DNA of 64,000 nucleotides from Flavobacteriales bacterium (lineage in GTDB: Bacteria; Bacteroidota; Bacteroidia; Flavobacteriales_F; PHOS-HE28), in contig JAHCIA010000001.1 of NCBI GenBank assembly GCA_026129465.1, forward strand, positions 1,373,964 to 1,437,963, written 5' to 3'. Below, one piece after another: positions 43,445-51,905 of this stretch. Each line of letters begins with the position of its first letter. The first letter of the stretch is position 1. The translations under genes were made by a program, and so were the position numbers. Under the pieces are notes generated by a model that was not told where the DNA came from, did no database searches, and saw only the letters and a list, made by a program, of their open reading frames with translations.

Positions 43445-45529
43445 TCAAGCCGCCAGCGGCAGCTCGATACTCACGACGGTACCCCGGCCCAAGGAGGAAT
43501 CGATATCCACCGTGCCCCCCAGATCCACGGCCCGCTTGCGCACATTGCCCAGGCCTATGCCGTCCGCGGCCTGGGACGTGTCGAAGCCGGTGCCATTGTC
43601 TTCCACCAGGATGTTCAATCGTTGCGGTGCGCGGGTGAGCGAGATGGCCAGTTCGCTGGGCCGTCCATGCTTCAACGCGTTGCTCACCAACTCCTGCACG
43701 ATCCGGTAGGACGCCATCTCCACCTTGGCCTCCAGCCGCTCCTCCAGGCCGAACAGGCTCAGCTCCACATCGAGCCGCCCTTTCACCGTGATGCTCGCGG
43801 CCAGGTCGCGCAACGCGCCATCGAGGGTGAATTCACCCGTACCGCCGCGCACCATGTCGTGGGAGATCTTCCGCACCAATACCACCGCGTCATCGATCAT
43901 CGTGGTCATCTGGTCCAGACCTGCCACGGGCTCGATAGCCTCCTCATCGCCAATGGGTCCCATGGTGGTGAACTGGAACTTGATGGCGCTGAGCAAGCTG
44001 CCCAGACCATCGTGCAATTCGCGGGCGATCCTGTCGCGCTCCTGCTGCTGGCCCGCCACCATGGCGTTGACCAATCGGAGTTCCAGTTCGCGAAGGACCT
44101 CCTCCACACGCTTCTCGGAAAGTTCCTTCTCCTTCAAGGCCAGGCTTTGTCTGTGCCTCATGTTGCGGAGAGCCAGCCAACCAATGAAGAGAAGCAGGGC
44201 CACCAGCACCAGCAACAGGTTGCGCTGCAGGGACCGCTTCTCCCGGATGATGCGCTCGCCCGCCAGCTCCGCCTCGCGCAAGCCGATGAGCCTCTCCTTC
44301 TTCTCGGTCTCGTACTTCACCTCCATCATGGCCATGGAGTTGCTGAAGCGCTGTTCATTGAGCGTGTCCACCAGGGCGATGTGGCCCTGCAAGGCGGCGA
44401 TGGCCCGGCCGAGCTCCCCCCTGGCCTCGTGGTAGCCGGCGAGCTTCTTGAGGATCTTGGAGCGCACCTCATGCCGCTCCAGCTCCCGGGCAAGCTGAAG
44501 CGCTTCCTCCAAGGAGTGGAGTGCCTCATCCCGTTGGCCCAGGTACCAAAGCGAGGTGGCCCGGAGTTGCAGGACATGCATCCGGCCATTCCGATCGCCT
44601 GCGGCCTCGTACAAGGCCAGCGCTTGCGCATGCCGAAGGATGGCGCCGGCATGATCGTCCAGGTCCGCCTGGACCACCGCCAGATTCTGCAACAAATGCG
44701 CGCGGAGCATGTGCTCCTCGGCAGCCAGCGACATGTACAAGCTGTCATAGAGCTGCATGGCCTGCTCGCCGCGATCCAACATCTGCGCCGCGGCACCCAT
44801 GTTCGCCAAGGCGTTCTGCGCGATGATGTCCAACCCCTGTCCGATGGCCATGTCCACCGCCTGCCGGTACATGTCCCACGCCAGTTCATAGCGGTCCTGG
44901 TCATAGTATAGATTGCCACGGTTGATGAGTACGGTACAGCGGCCTGGCATGTGGTCCAGACTATCGGTGATCTCTCCCGCTACGACGAGCTTCTCCAGGG
45001 CTCCCGCATAGTCGGCCCTTCGCCTCAGCAATTCGGCATGGTTCACCAGCAGGTCCGCGTACTCGGCCAGATGGGGTGTACCCTTGAGGACCTCCAGTCC
45101 GGAAAGTATCTCCATCTCGGACCGGGAGAAGTCCGCGGCCCGCTTGAACGCCAGGGACCTGACCCGAAAGCCCCAAGCCGTCAGCAGTGGATGCTCCGGA
45201 ACAGGCCGTTCGTCGATGTCGCCGATCTCCTGCAACACGGCACGGAGATCATTGCGTCGGTAGGCACAGGCGGCACGGGCCAGTTTGGTGAACCCCCCAT
45301 CATTCCGATCCTCCAAGGAAGAAGCGGCCAAGGCGCACATCACCTTGGGGTCCGAGGCATACCACGCCGCCACGAATCGCATGTAGGCGGAACTGTCCAG
45401 CGTGGCACATGCATGCCGTGCACAGCCGCTCGTGATCGCCAGGGCCATCACCCATCCCAGGGTCCGTCCAAAGGGTGTACATACCGGTATCTTGAAGACT
45501 TGCCGCACCGCTGATCCCAAAGGTGGCAT
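43445..45529 (-). CDS. TPR sensor histidine kinase (HisKA_3), paralogue 2
   Basis: A 694-residue kinase with the same plan as paralogue 1. The N-terminus has a lipobox-like hydrophobic stretch (W-V-M-A-L-A-I-T-S-G-C). TPR-like repeats follow (L-I-N-R-G-N-L-Y-Y-D-Q-D-R-Y, A-N-M-G-A-A-A-Q-M-L-D-R-G), then a coiled coil, one membrane helix (L-L-L-V-L-V-A-L-L-L-F-I-G-W) and the HisKA_3 box DRIARELHDGLGS with H506. The ATPase has N-box QELVSNALKHG and DNGTGFD. The start at 45529 is not certain, since an internal ATG at the hydrophobic stretch is possible. It follows the small PPISG protein gene by 20 nt. Confidence 0.9.
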   Translation of the reverse strand: MPPLGSAVRQVFKIPVCTPFGRTLGWVMALAITSGCARHACATLDSSAYMRFVAAWYASDPKVMCALAASSLEDRNDGGFTKLARAACAYRRNDLRAVLQEIGDIDERPVPEHPLLTAWGFRVRSLAFKRAADFSRSEMEILSGLEVLKGTPHLAEYADLLVNHAELLRRRADYAGALEKLVVAGEITDSLDHMPGRCTVLINRGNLYYDQDRYELAWDMYRQAVDMAIGQGLDIIAQNALANMGAAAQMLDRGEQAMQLYDSLYMSLAAEEHMLRAHLLQNLAVVQADLDDHAGAILRHAQALALYEAAGDRNGRMHVLQLRATSLWYLGQRDEALHSLEEALQLARELERHEVRSKILKKLAGYHEARGELGRAIAALQGHIALVDTLNEQRFSNSMAMMEVKYETEKKERLIGLREAELAGERIIREKRSLQRNLLLVLVALLLFIGWLALRNMRHRQSLALKEKELSEKRVEEVLRELELRLVNAMVAGQQQERDRIARELHDGLGSLLSAIKFQFTTMGPIGDEEAIEPVAGLDQMTTMIDDAVVLVRKISHDMVRGGTGEFTLDGALRDLAASITVKGRLDVELSLFGLEERLEAKVEMASYRIVQELVSNALKHGRPSELAISLTRAPQRLNILVEDNGTGFDTSQAADGIGLGNVRKRAVDLGGTVDIDSSLGRGTVVSIELPLAA

Positions 45530-45549
45530 GAAATGCGGTTCGGCCAGGC

Positions 45550-45849
45550 TCAGCTTCCATCGAGGACCGGAGGCTTGTCCTTGCCCCAAGGCGGGTTGTT
45601 GGCGGTGATGGCGGCGACCTCCACCACACGTGGAGGGCCGATGCCCGTGTACACGATGGTGGTGTCCCAGATATCCGTCGCAGCCGGTGCGCCGGTCTGG
45701 CGCTTGTACGGCAGGTGGTAGTTGTCCGGATCGATCACATCGGCCACGAGCGGCGACTTGTCCGGAACGAAATCCGCTGGACGCTGAACATGGGTCTTGT
45801 AGGTCTGGCCCGATATGGGCGGTGTTTGGGTGGTGAGGGTCCAGGACAT
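45550..45849 (-). CDS. Small PPISG-family protein, paralogue 2 (no tail)
   Basis: A 99-residue protein starting M-S-W-T-L-T-T-Q-T-P-P-I-S-G-Q-T-Y and ending K-P-P-V-L-D-G-S. It aligns along its whole length with the first 100 residues of the protein at 41370-41906, sharing W.(I/L)TT..PPISG..Y, the PA.F.P block, I.D or L.D before a TG..PR.V block, and P.ILDG near the end. It lacks the Lys-rich tail and has no signal peptide. The family is unknown to me. It lies between the NarL regulator (51-nt gap) and the kinase (20-nt gap), the same relative order as in the first module. Confidence 0.8.
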   Translation of the reverse strand: MSWTLTTQTPPISGQTYKTHVQRPADFVPDKSPLVADVIDPDNYHLPYKRQTGAPAATDIWDTTIVYTGIGPPRVVEVAAITANNPPWGKDKPPVLDGS

Positions 45850-45900
45850 CTTTTTGGTGGTTGATGGATAGCTGCGACCGATCGTTTCGAAGAAGTCCCA

Positions 45901-46545
45901 TCATCCGTACCAGCCTCGCTCCATGGCGTACTTCATGAGGCCGGCCGCATGGTGGATATCGAGTTTGTGCATGATGTTCTTGCGGTGGGTCTCCACCGTG
46001 TTGGGACTGATGTGCAGTCTTTCCGCGATCTCCGGGTTGGAGTGGCCCGCGCATACCAAGCGGATGATCTCCTTCTCCCTTCTGGTGATGGCCTGGTGGC
46101 CGTCCGTGGCATGGGGTCCTTCTGTCCTGCCCGCATTGGCGGGCATCTTCTGCACGTCAAGTCCCAGGTAACGCCCACCAGCAGCCACCCGGCGCAGCGC
46201 CTCCAGCAATTCCTGCCTGCCAGTGTTCTTCAGCAGGTAGCCATGTGCGCCCACACCAAGCAATTCATCCACGAACTTCCTGTTGTTGTACATGCTCAGC
46301 ACCAGCACCCGGCTCTTGGGGCAGCATTTGCCCAAGGCTCGCGTCGCCTCAATGCCGTCCATGCCTGGCATGCTGATGTCCATCAGGACCACATCCGGCG
46401 CCAGCCGCTTGGCCTGTGCCACCGCTTCGGAGCCGTTGCAGGCGCGCCCCACCACCACCAGGTCGGGCTCCCGTGCGAACATGGCTTCCAATCCGTCGAT
46501 GATGATCGACTGATCGTCCACGATAAGCAGGGAGATCTTCGTCAT
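45901..46545 (-). CDS. NarL/LuxR-family response regulator, paralogue 2 of the duplicated locus
   Basis: A 214-residue regulator starting MTKISLLIVDDQSIIIDGLE. Phospho-acceptor D55 is in VVLMDISMPGMDG and K in YLLKNTG. The LuxR helix-turn-helix is ITRREKEIIRLVCAGHSNPEIAERLHISPNTVETHRKNIMHKL. It is a close paralogue of the regulator at 41991. The helix-turn-helix recognition stretches are almost identical (I-S-P-x-T-V-E-T-H-R-K-N-I), so both may bind the same operator. Its own promoter has the best copy of that operator. It heads the PPISG and kinase genes downstream. Confidence 0.94.
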   Translation of the reverse strand: MTKISLLIVDDQSIIIDGLEAMFAREPDLVVVGRACNGSEAVAQAKRLAPDVVLMDISMPGMDGIEATRALGKCCPKSRVLVLSMYNNRKFVDELLGVGAHGYLLKNTGRQELLEALRRVAAGGRYLGLDVQKMPANAGRTEGPHATDGHQAITRREKEIIRLVCAGHSNPEIAERLHISPNTVETHRKNIMHKLDIHHAAGLMKYAMERGWYG

Positions 46546-46555
46546 GGGGCAGGAT

Positions 46556-46606
46556 CAAATATGGGCCATGATGGCTGCGGAAAAAATACCCTGCCCAGGG
46601 TATTTT
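46556..46606 (-). promoter_or_regulatory. Operator AATACC-N8-GGTATT, near-perfect long palindrome (46583-46606), with -7 box CATATTTG (46563-46556)
   Basis: This is the strongest copy: 11-bp arms starting AAAATACCCTG around a 2-nt centre. The centre (46594.5) is 38.5 bp upstream of the final G of the -7 box, whose first T is C. The box ends 10 nt before the ATG at 46545. Confidence 0.87.
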
Positions 46607-46653
46607 CAGTGGGCCACAAATTGTCGACATTCCCGCCGGACCTGATCCGGCAC

Positions 46654-46767
46654 TCACCAAAGGCCCGCGCTGCGCAACAGGACGAACAGGGCCACCAGCA
46701 GGTAGACCAAAAAAGTCGGAACGCCGGTGCCGTACTTCCTGAAGAACCGGGTCATGATAGCGGCCAT
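46654..46767 (-). CDS. Possible small single-helix membrane protein
   Basis: A 37-residue frame starting MAAIMTRFFRKYGTGVPTF, with a clear membrane helix (L-V-Y-L-L-V-A-L-F-V-L-L) after a basic head and ending R-S-A-G-L-W. It sits alone between the operator of the regulator at 45901 and the TonB-receptor promoter. No promoter is evident. It may be real or a chance open frame. Confidence 0.35.
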   Translation of the reverse strand: MAAIMTRFFRKYGTGVPTFLVYLLVALFVLLRSAGLW

Positions 46768-46898
46768 GCGATGGCAAAACTCCAAAGCCACGTCATGCCC
46801 GATGTTCCCGTCACGTGAAGCGTTGGGGATCCTTTCAACAGGTTCGTCCACGGACGAACAATAGGATGAGCGGCGTGTTCGTCCGGCGGTCGTCCGGA

Positions 46899-46906
46899 TA
46901 ATTTCG
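46899..46906 (+). promoter_or_regulatory. -7 box (TAATTTCG) of the TonB-receptor gene
   Basis: TAnnTTTG with one change, 27 nt before the ATG at 46934. Confidence 0.5.
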
Positions 46907-46933
46907 CGCCCTCAACAGACCTCCCAGCTCCTG

Positions 46934-49342
46934 ATGTTTCGCCGCTCCATCGTCCTGCCCGCTCTGTTCATCTCGTTCGCAGCGGCCGCACAGACCCAGC
47001 GATTCACCGTGAGCGGCTACGTGAAGGACGCCACCAGCGGTGAGGCGCTCATCGGCGCGAACGTTTACGTGAAGGAGACCATGCGCGGCACGGCCACCAA
47101 CGTGTATGGCTACTATGTGCTGAACCTGGAGGCCGGCACCCATACCGTGGCCATGAGCTTCATCGGCTACGAGGAGTCCACCACCACCGTGGAGGTGAAG
47201 GGCGACATGAAATTGAACATCCAGGCACGGCCCAAGGCGATCCTGGCGCGCGAGGTGGAGGTGATCGGCGAACGGCGGGCCGAGAACGTGGAGGACACGC
47301 GCATGGGCACGGCCGACATCGATGTGCAGAAGCTCAGCACGCTGCCCGCCCTGCTCGGCGAGGTGGACATCCTGAAGACCATCCAGTTCCTGCCCGGCGT
47401 GGCCAGCAACGGTGAGGGCAACAGCGGCTTCTATGTGCGCGGCGGTGGGCCCGACCAGAACCTGATCCTGCTGGACGAGGCCACGGTGTACAACGCCAGC
47501 CACCTCTTCGGCTTCTTCAGCGTGTTCAACGCAGACGCGGTGAAGAACATCGAGCTGATCAAGGGGGGCATGCCGGCGAACTATGGCGGGCGCATCAGTT
47601 CGGTGCTGGACATCAGCATGCGCGACGGCAACGACAAGGAGTTCCACGGCCAGGGCGGTATCGGCCTCATCTCCTCGCGCCTCACGCTGGAAGGCCCCAT
47701 CGTGAAGGACCGCAGCTCCTTCCTGGTGAGCGGCCGCCGCACCTACATCGATGTGCTCACCAAACCCTTCATCAACCCCGAGAGCGCCTTCAGCGGCAGC
47801 GGCTACTATTTCTACGACCTCAACGCCAAGGCCAGCTACCGCCTCAGCGACAAGGACCGTTTCTACCTGAGCGGCTACTTCGGGCGCGACGTGTTCGACT
47901 TCAGCGGCAGCAACGAAGGCGACCCCAAGTTCCGCATCCCCTGGGGCAACGCCACACTGGCCGCGCGGTGGAACCATGTGTTCGGCCCGAAATTGTTCAT
48001 GAACACCACGGCCACCTTCAGCGACTACACCTTCGCCTTCGAGGCCGAGCAGGACCAGTTCGAGTTCGAGTTGTTCAGCGGGATCAAGGACTACGGCCTG
48101 AAGGTGGACCTGAGCCACTACCCGGACGCGCGCCACCGGTTGAAGTACGGCGGGCAATACATCTACCACATCTACACCACCAGCACCGTGCGGGTGAGCA
48201 GCGGCGACACGGACTTCAACATCGATACGCCGCCCAAGCTGCACGCCCACGAGACCGCGCTCTATGTGATGGACGACTTCGACATCACCGACCAGCTGCG
48301 TCTCAACGCCGGCGTGCGCCTGAGCACCTTCGCCCATGTGGGGCCCTTCACCCTGTACGACCTGGACGAGCGCGGCCGTGCCACCGGCACCCGCGATTTC
48401 GACGGTGGCGAACCCATCGCCTCCTACGCCGCCCTGGAGCCACGCGTGGCCATGCGCTACCGGATCGATGGCAGGAGCAGCGTGAAGGCCAGCTACAACC
48501 GCGGCCAGCAATACGTGCACCTGGCCAGCTTCAGCAGCACCGCCCTGCCCACCGACGTATGGATCCCCAGCGGCACGAACGTGAGGCCGCAGATAGGCAC
48601 GCAATACTCGGCGGGCTACTTCCGAGACCTGCTGGAGGGTGTGTTCGAAACGAGCGTGGAGGTCTACTACAAGGATTTCGACAACCTGATCGAATACGCC
48701 GAGGGCGCCGAACCGCAGAACAACGGCAACACCAACTACGATGCGCAACTGGTCTTCGGGGATGGCTACAGCTACGGCGCGGAGCTCTTCGTGAAGAAGC
48801 GCACCGGTCGGCTGAACGGCTGGCTGGGCTACACCTGGAGCCGAACCATGCGCCAGTTCCCGGACATCAATGAAGGGCGCGAATTTCCCAGCCGTTGGGA
48901 CCGCCGCCATGACCTGAGCGTGGTGACGGCCTACGACCTGAACGCGCGCTGGAGCTTCGGCGCCACCTTCACATACGCCACCGGCCAGGCCGTGACCCTG
49001 CCCGTGAACCGTTACTTCATCGAGGGGCAGCTGGTGAGCGAGTACACCGAACGGAACGGCTACCGCATGGCCGCCTTCCACCGGCTGGACCTGGCGGCCA
49101 CGCTGAACAACCGCGCCACCAAGCAGGTGACCGACCCCGCCACTGGCGACAGCATCATGAAGGACCGCCGCTGGAAAAGCAGCTGGACCTTCGCCGTGTA
49201 CAACGCCTATAACCGGGCGAACCCCTACTTCATCTACTTCGATGCCGCGGGCAACCCTGGCGCGGGCACCTTCCAAGTGGTGGCCAAACAAGTATCGCTC
49301 TTCTCCATCCTGCCCTCCGTCACATGGAACTTCAACTTCTGA
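46934..49342 (+). CDS. TonB-dependent receptor with carboxypeptidase-regulatory N-terminal domain
   Basis: An 802-residue outer-membrane receptor. Signal peptide (ending S-F-A-A-A-A-Q), a CarboxypepD_reg-like domain (V-S-G-Y-V-K-D-A-T-S-G-E-A-L-I-G-A-N-V-Y) and a plug (V-R-G-G-G-P-D-Q-N-L-I-L-L-D-E, Y-G-G-R-I-S-S-V-L-D-I) come first. A beta-barrel ending W-N-F-N-F, with the usual C-terminal aromatic, completes it. It imports an unknown ligand with TonB/ExbBD energy. The next gene, a DUF4249 lipoprotein, starts within the stop codon (TGATG). This receptor/DUF4249 pairing recurs in Bacteroidota. Confidence 0.93.
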   Translation: MFRRSIVLPALFISFAAAAQTQRFTVSGYVKDATSGEALIGANVYVKETMRGTATNVYGYYVLNLEAGTHTVAMSFIGYEESTTTVEVKGDMKLNIQARPKAILAREVEVIGERRAENVEDTRMGTADIDVQKLSTLPALLGEVDILKTIQFLPGVASNGEGNSGFYVRGGGPDQNLILLDEATVYNASHLFGFFSVFNADAVKNIELIKGGMPANYGGRISSVLDISMRDGNDKEFHGQGGIGLISSRLTLEGPIVKDRSSFLVSGRRTYIDVLTKPFINPESAFSGSGYYFYDLNAKASYRLSDKDRFYLSGYFGRDVFDFSGSNEGDPKFRIPWGNATLAARWNHVFGPKLFMNTTATFSDYTFAFEAEQDQFEFELFSGIKDYGLKVDLSHYPDARHRLKYGGQYIYHIYTTSTVRVSSGDTDFNIDTPPKLHAHETALYVMDDFDITDQLRLNAGVRLSTFAHVGPFTLYDLDERGRATGTRDFDGGEPIASYAALEPRVAMRYRIDGRSSVKASYNRGQQYVHLASFSSTALPTDVWIPSGTNVRPQIGTQYSAGYFRDLLEGVFETSVEVYYKDFDNLIEYAEGAEPQNNGNTNYDAQLVFGDGYSYGAELFVKKRTGRLNGWLGYTWSRTMRQFPDINEGREFPSRWDRRHDLSVVTAYDLNARWSFGATFTYATGQAVTLPVNRYFIEGQLVSEYTERNGYRMAAFHRLDLAATLNNRATKQVTDPATGDSIMKDRRWKSSWTFAVYNAYNRANPYFIYFDAAGNPGAGTFQVVAKQVSLFSILPSVTWNFNF

Positions 49343-50295
49343 TGCGTCGCGTCCTGGCCCGTAGCCCATTGCTGATCGCCGGCATCGGCGCGGTCTTGCT
49401 GCAAGCCTGTGAAAAGGAGATCACCGTGGACCTGCCCATCACCGAGCCGCGCGTGGTGGTGGAAGGCACGATCGAAACGGGCCAGCCCCCGATCATCCTC
49501 CTCACCCGCACCCAGAGCTATTTCGCCGCTACCAGCATCAGTTCCATCGCCGAGAGCTTCATCCGCGAGGCCTCGGTGACGATCGACGACGGGCAAACAC
49601 TGCACACACTCATCCGCATCTGCAGCAGCATGATACCCGACTCGCTGCTGGACGAGGCCGCCGCCGCCACGGGCATCGACGCCCAATTGCTGGCCAACGC
49701 CGACATCTGCATCTGGACCAAGCCCGATCTTCTGGGCGAGGAAGGCCGCACCTACCGCCTGCGCGTGGAGGCCGATGGCAAGACCATGACCTCGGTGACC
49801 ACCATCCCCCACTCCGTGGCGCTCGATTCGCTCTGGTTCAGGCTGGCGCTGCAACGGCCCAATGACGACACGCTCGGTTTCCTTTGGGCTCGACTCACCG
49901 ATCCGGACACCATTGGCAACGGCTACCGCTGGCTCGCCAAACGGCTGGGCAAGGACAACAGCTTCGTTCCGCCCTTCTTCTCGGTGTTCGAGGACCGCTA
50001 CGTCAACGGCCTCACCTTCGACTTCAATTTCAACCGCGGCAGCCTGCCCTTCAGCACCGCCGAGGACGACGAGAACGAGGAGCGCGGCTTCTTCAAGACC
50101 GGCGACACGGTGGCGGTGAAATTCGTGAGCATCGGACAGGACGAGTTCCGCTTCTACAACAGTTTCCAGAACAACGTGGCCACGCAGGGCGATGTGTTCA
50201 GCAACCCCGCCAACGCCGTGGGCAACATCGAGGGCGGACTGGGTATCTGGGCCGGCTGGGGCGTGCGCCTGGACACGGTGGTGTGCGTGCCGTGA
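49342..50295 (+). CDS. DUF4249 surface lipoprotein
   Basis: A 317-residue lipoprotein with lipobox L-L-Q-A-C then E-K-E-I-T-V-D-L-P, the standard start of DUF4249 proteins. G-T-I-E-T-G-Q-P-P-I-I-L-L-T-R-T and a beta-rich domain with Y-R-L-R-V-E-A-D-G follow. The start at 49342 overlaps the receptor stop by one base. The protein probably sits beside the TonB receptor at the outer membrane. Its function is unknown. Confidence 0.85.
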   Translation: MRRVLARSPLLIAGIGAVLLQACEKEITVDLPITEPRVVVEGTIETGQPPIILLTRTQSYFAATSISSIAESFIREASVTIDDGQTLHTLIRICSSMIPDSLLDEAAAATGIDAQLLANADICIWTKPDLLGEEGRTYRLRVEADGKTMTSVTTIPHSVALDSLWFRLALQRPNDDTLGFLWARLTDPDTIGNGYRWLAKRLGKDNSFVPPFFSVFEDRYVNGLTFDFNFNRGSLPFSTAEDDENEERGFFKTGDTVAVKFVSIGQDEFRFYNSFQNNVATQGDVFSNPANAVGNIEGGLGIWAGWGVRLDTVVCVP

Positions 50296-50327
50296 CCCCG
50301 CTCACCCGGCCTCTGTACGGCACGGAA

Positions 50328-50335
50328 TACTTTTG
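50328..50335 (+). promoter_or_regulatory. -7 box (TACTTTTG) of trxB
   Basis: An exact TAnnTTTG match, 37 nt before the ATG at 50373. The intervening leader contains no obvious structure. Confidence 0.7.
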
Positions 50336-50372
50336 CGCCGCGCGGTGAAAAGCCGGGCCCCTCAAAGCGACC

Positions 50373-51323
50373 ATGAGTACCACCCCCGAACACGTCAAAT
50401 GCCTGATCATCGGATCGGGCCCCGCCGGTTACTCCGCCGCCATCTACGCCGCACGCGCGGACCTCAAGCCCGTGCTCTATGAAGGCCCCCTGCCCGGTGG
50501 CCAGCTTACCCAGACCACCGAGGTGGAGAACTACCCGGGCTACCCCGATGGCCGTACCGGGCCCGAGATGATGGAGGACCTGAAAAAGCAGGCCCTGCGT
50601 TTCGAGACCGACGTGCGCCACGGCTGGGTGACCAAGGTGGACTTCAGCGGACCGGTGCACAAGGTGTGGGTGGATGAGAAGACGGAGATCCACGCCGACA
50701 CGGTGATCATCAGCACCGGCGCCAACGCCAAATGGCTGGGCCTGCCCAACGAGATCCGCCTGCGCGATGCCGGCGGTGGTGTGACGGCCTGCGCCGTTTG
50801 CGACGGCTTCTTCTACCGCGGCCAGACCGTGGCCCTGGTGGGCGCCGGCGACAGCGCCTGCGAGGAGGCGACCTACCTCGCCAAGCTCTGCCCCAAGGTG
50901 TACATGCTGGTGCGCAGCGACAAGTTCCGCGCTTCCAAGGCCATGCAACACCGCGTGGAGAACACCGCCAACATCGAGGTGCTCTTCAACACCGAAGTGA
51001 AGGACGTGCTAGGCGAGCACGGCGTGGAGGGCCTTCAGGTGGTGGACAACAAGACCGGCGAGGAGCGCCGGCTGGATGTGACCGGCCTCTTCCTGGCCAT
51101 CGGCCACAAGCCGGCCACGGATATCTTCAAGGGCTGGCTGGACATGGACGAGCAGGGCTACATCAAGCACAAGCCGGACAGCACCTGGACCAACGTGCCC
51201 GGCGTGTTCGTGGCCGGCGATGCCGCCGACAAGGTGTACCGCCAGGCCGTGACCAGCGCGGGCACCGGCTGCATGGCCGCGCTGGACGCCGAGCGCTGGC
51301 TGGCGGCACAGGGCAGGCATTGA
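50373..51323 (+). CDS. trxB: Thioredoxin-disulfide reductase
   Basis: A 316-residue flavoenzyme that reduces thioredoxin with NADPH. The FAD-binding G-S-G-P-A-G-Y-S-A-A starts near residue 13. The redox pair is C140-A-V-C143-D-G. The NADPH-binding G-A-G-D-S-A-C-E-E-A lies near 160 and the FAD closing motif G-V-F-V-A-G-D-A-A-D near 280. The length and every core motif match bacterial TrxB. Convergent with the cupin gene, 4 nt apart. Confidence 0.97.
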   Translation: MSTTPEHVKCLIIGSGPAGYSAAIYAARADLKPVLYEGPLPGGQLTQTTEVENYPGYPDGRTGPEMMEDLKKQALRFETDVRHGWVTKVDFSGPVHKVWVDEKTEIHADTVIISTGANAKWLGLPNEIRLRDAGGGVTACAVCDGFFYRGQTVALVGAGDSACEEATYLAKLCPKVYMLVRSDKFRASKAMQHRVENTANIEVLFNTEVKDVLGEHGVEGLQVVDNKTGEERRLDVTGLFLAIGHKPATDIFKGWLDMDEQGYIKHKPDSTWTNVPGVFVAGDAADKVYRQAVTSAGTGCMAALDAERWLAAQGRH

Positions 51324-51327
51324 CCGT

Positions 51328-51804
51328 TCAGTGCTCCACCAGGTGCAGCTCCCACGGCCCTATGCCTGTGAGTTGCAGTTCGCTGTCCTCCATGAACCAC
51401 ACATAGTGGTGGCTGTGCAGCGGGTTCAGGTAGAAGCTGCCGGGGCCGAAGGTGGCCATCTCCGCCTCGTTGACATGATCGCCGAAACCCACGCGCACCA
51501 GGCCAGAGAGCACGGTGACGCGTTCATCGCGCGGATGCCAATGCGGTGCCAGGCGGGTGCCCGCCGGGATCCGGAGCCGCATGGTGAAGAAGCCCTCCCG
51601 CGCCGGATGTCCTTCCAACAGCAGCATGCGCGTGCCCGGTGGAAGCGTGGCCGGAGCGTCCTGCCAGACCCCATCCTCCGCAGGGACCTGGATGGCACCC
51701 GGAGGAAGATCTCGGCCCTGACCAAGCACCGCTGCTGGCATCGCCAGGAGGACGGCCAGACCGAAGGCCTTGGACCCGGATCCGAACATGTGATGGCGCG
51801 TCAT
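51328..51804 (-). CDS. Exported cupin-domain protein
   Basis: A 158-residue protein with signal peptide M-T-R-H-H-M-F-G-S-G-S-K-A-F-G-L-A-V-L-L-A-M-P-A-A-V-L-G-Q. One cupin fold is present with metal-type motif P-H-W-H-P-R-D-E and H-S-H-H-Y at the second half. The metal and reaction are unknown. ATGs at 51804 and 51789 are both possible. A -7-like box TATCCTTG (51817-51810) points to 51804 with a near-zero leader. Confidence 0.82.
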   Translation of the reverse strand: MTRHHMFGSGSKAFGLAVLLAMPAAVLGQGRDLPPGAIQVPAEDGVWQDAPATLPPGTRMLLLEGHPAREGFFTMRLRIPAGTRLAPHWHPRDERVTVLSGLVRVGFGDHVNEAEMATFGPGSFYLNPLHSHHYVWFMEDSELQLTGIGPWELHLVEH

Positions 51805-51905
51805 CCACGCAAGGATAAGCAAGCATGGCGGGTTGGAGCGTTGACGCATCGTATCCTTGGTGATGCGCACGGCGGGATCCTGCTGTGCGACAGACCCAGC
51901 CACCC

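Noticed and set aside
46835..49369. Long minus-strand open frame (844 codons) opposite the TonB receptor
   Set aside because: Shadow of the receptor gene in GC-rich codons. The translated sequence is low in motifs and high in Ala, Val, His and Gly, with no signal or domain.
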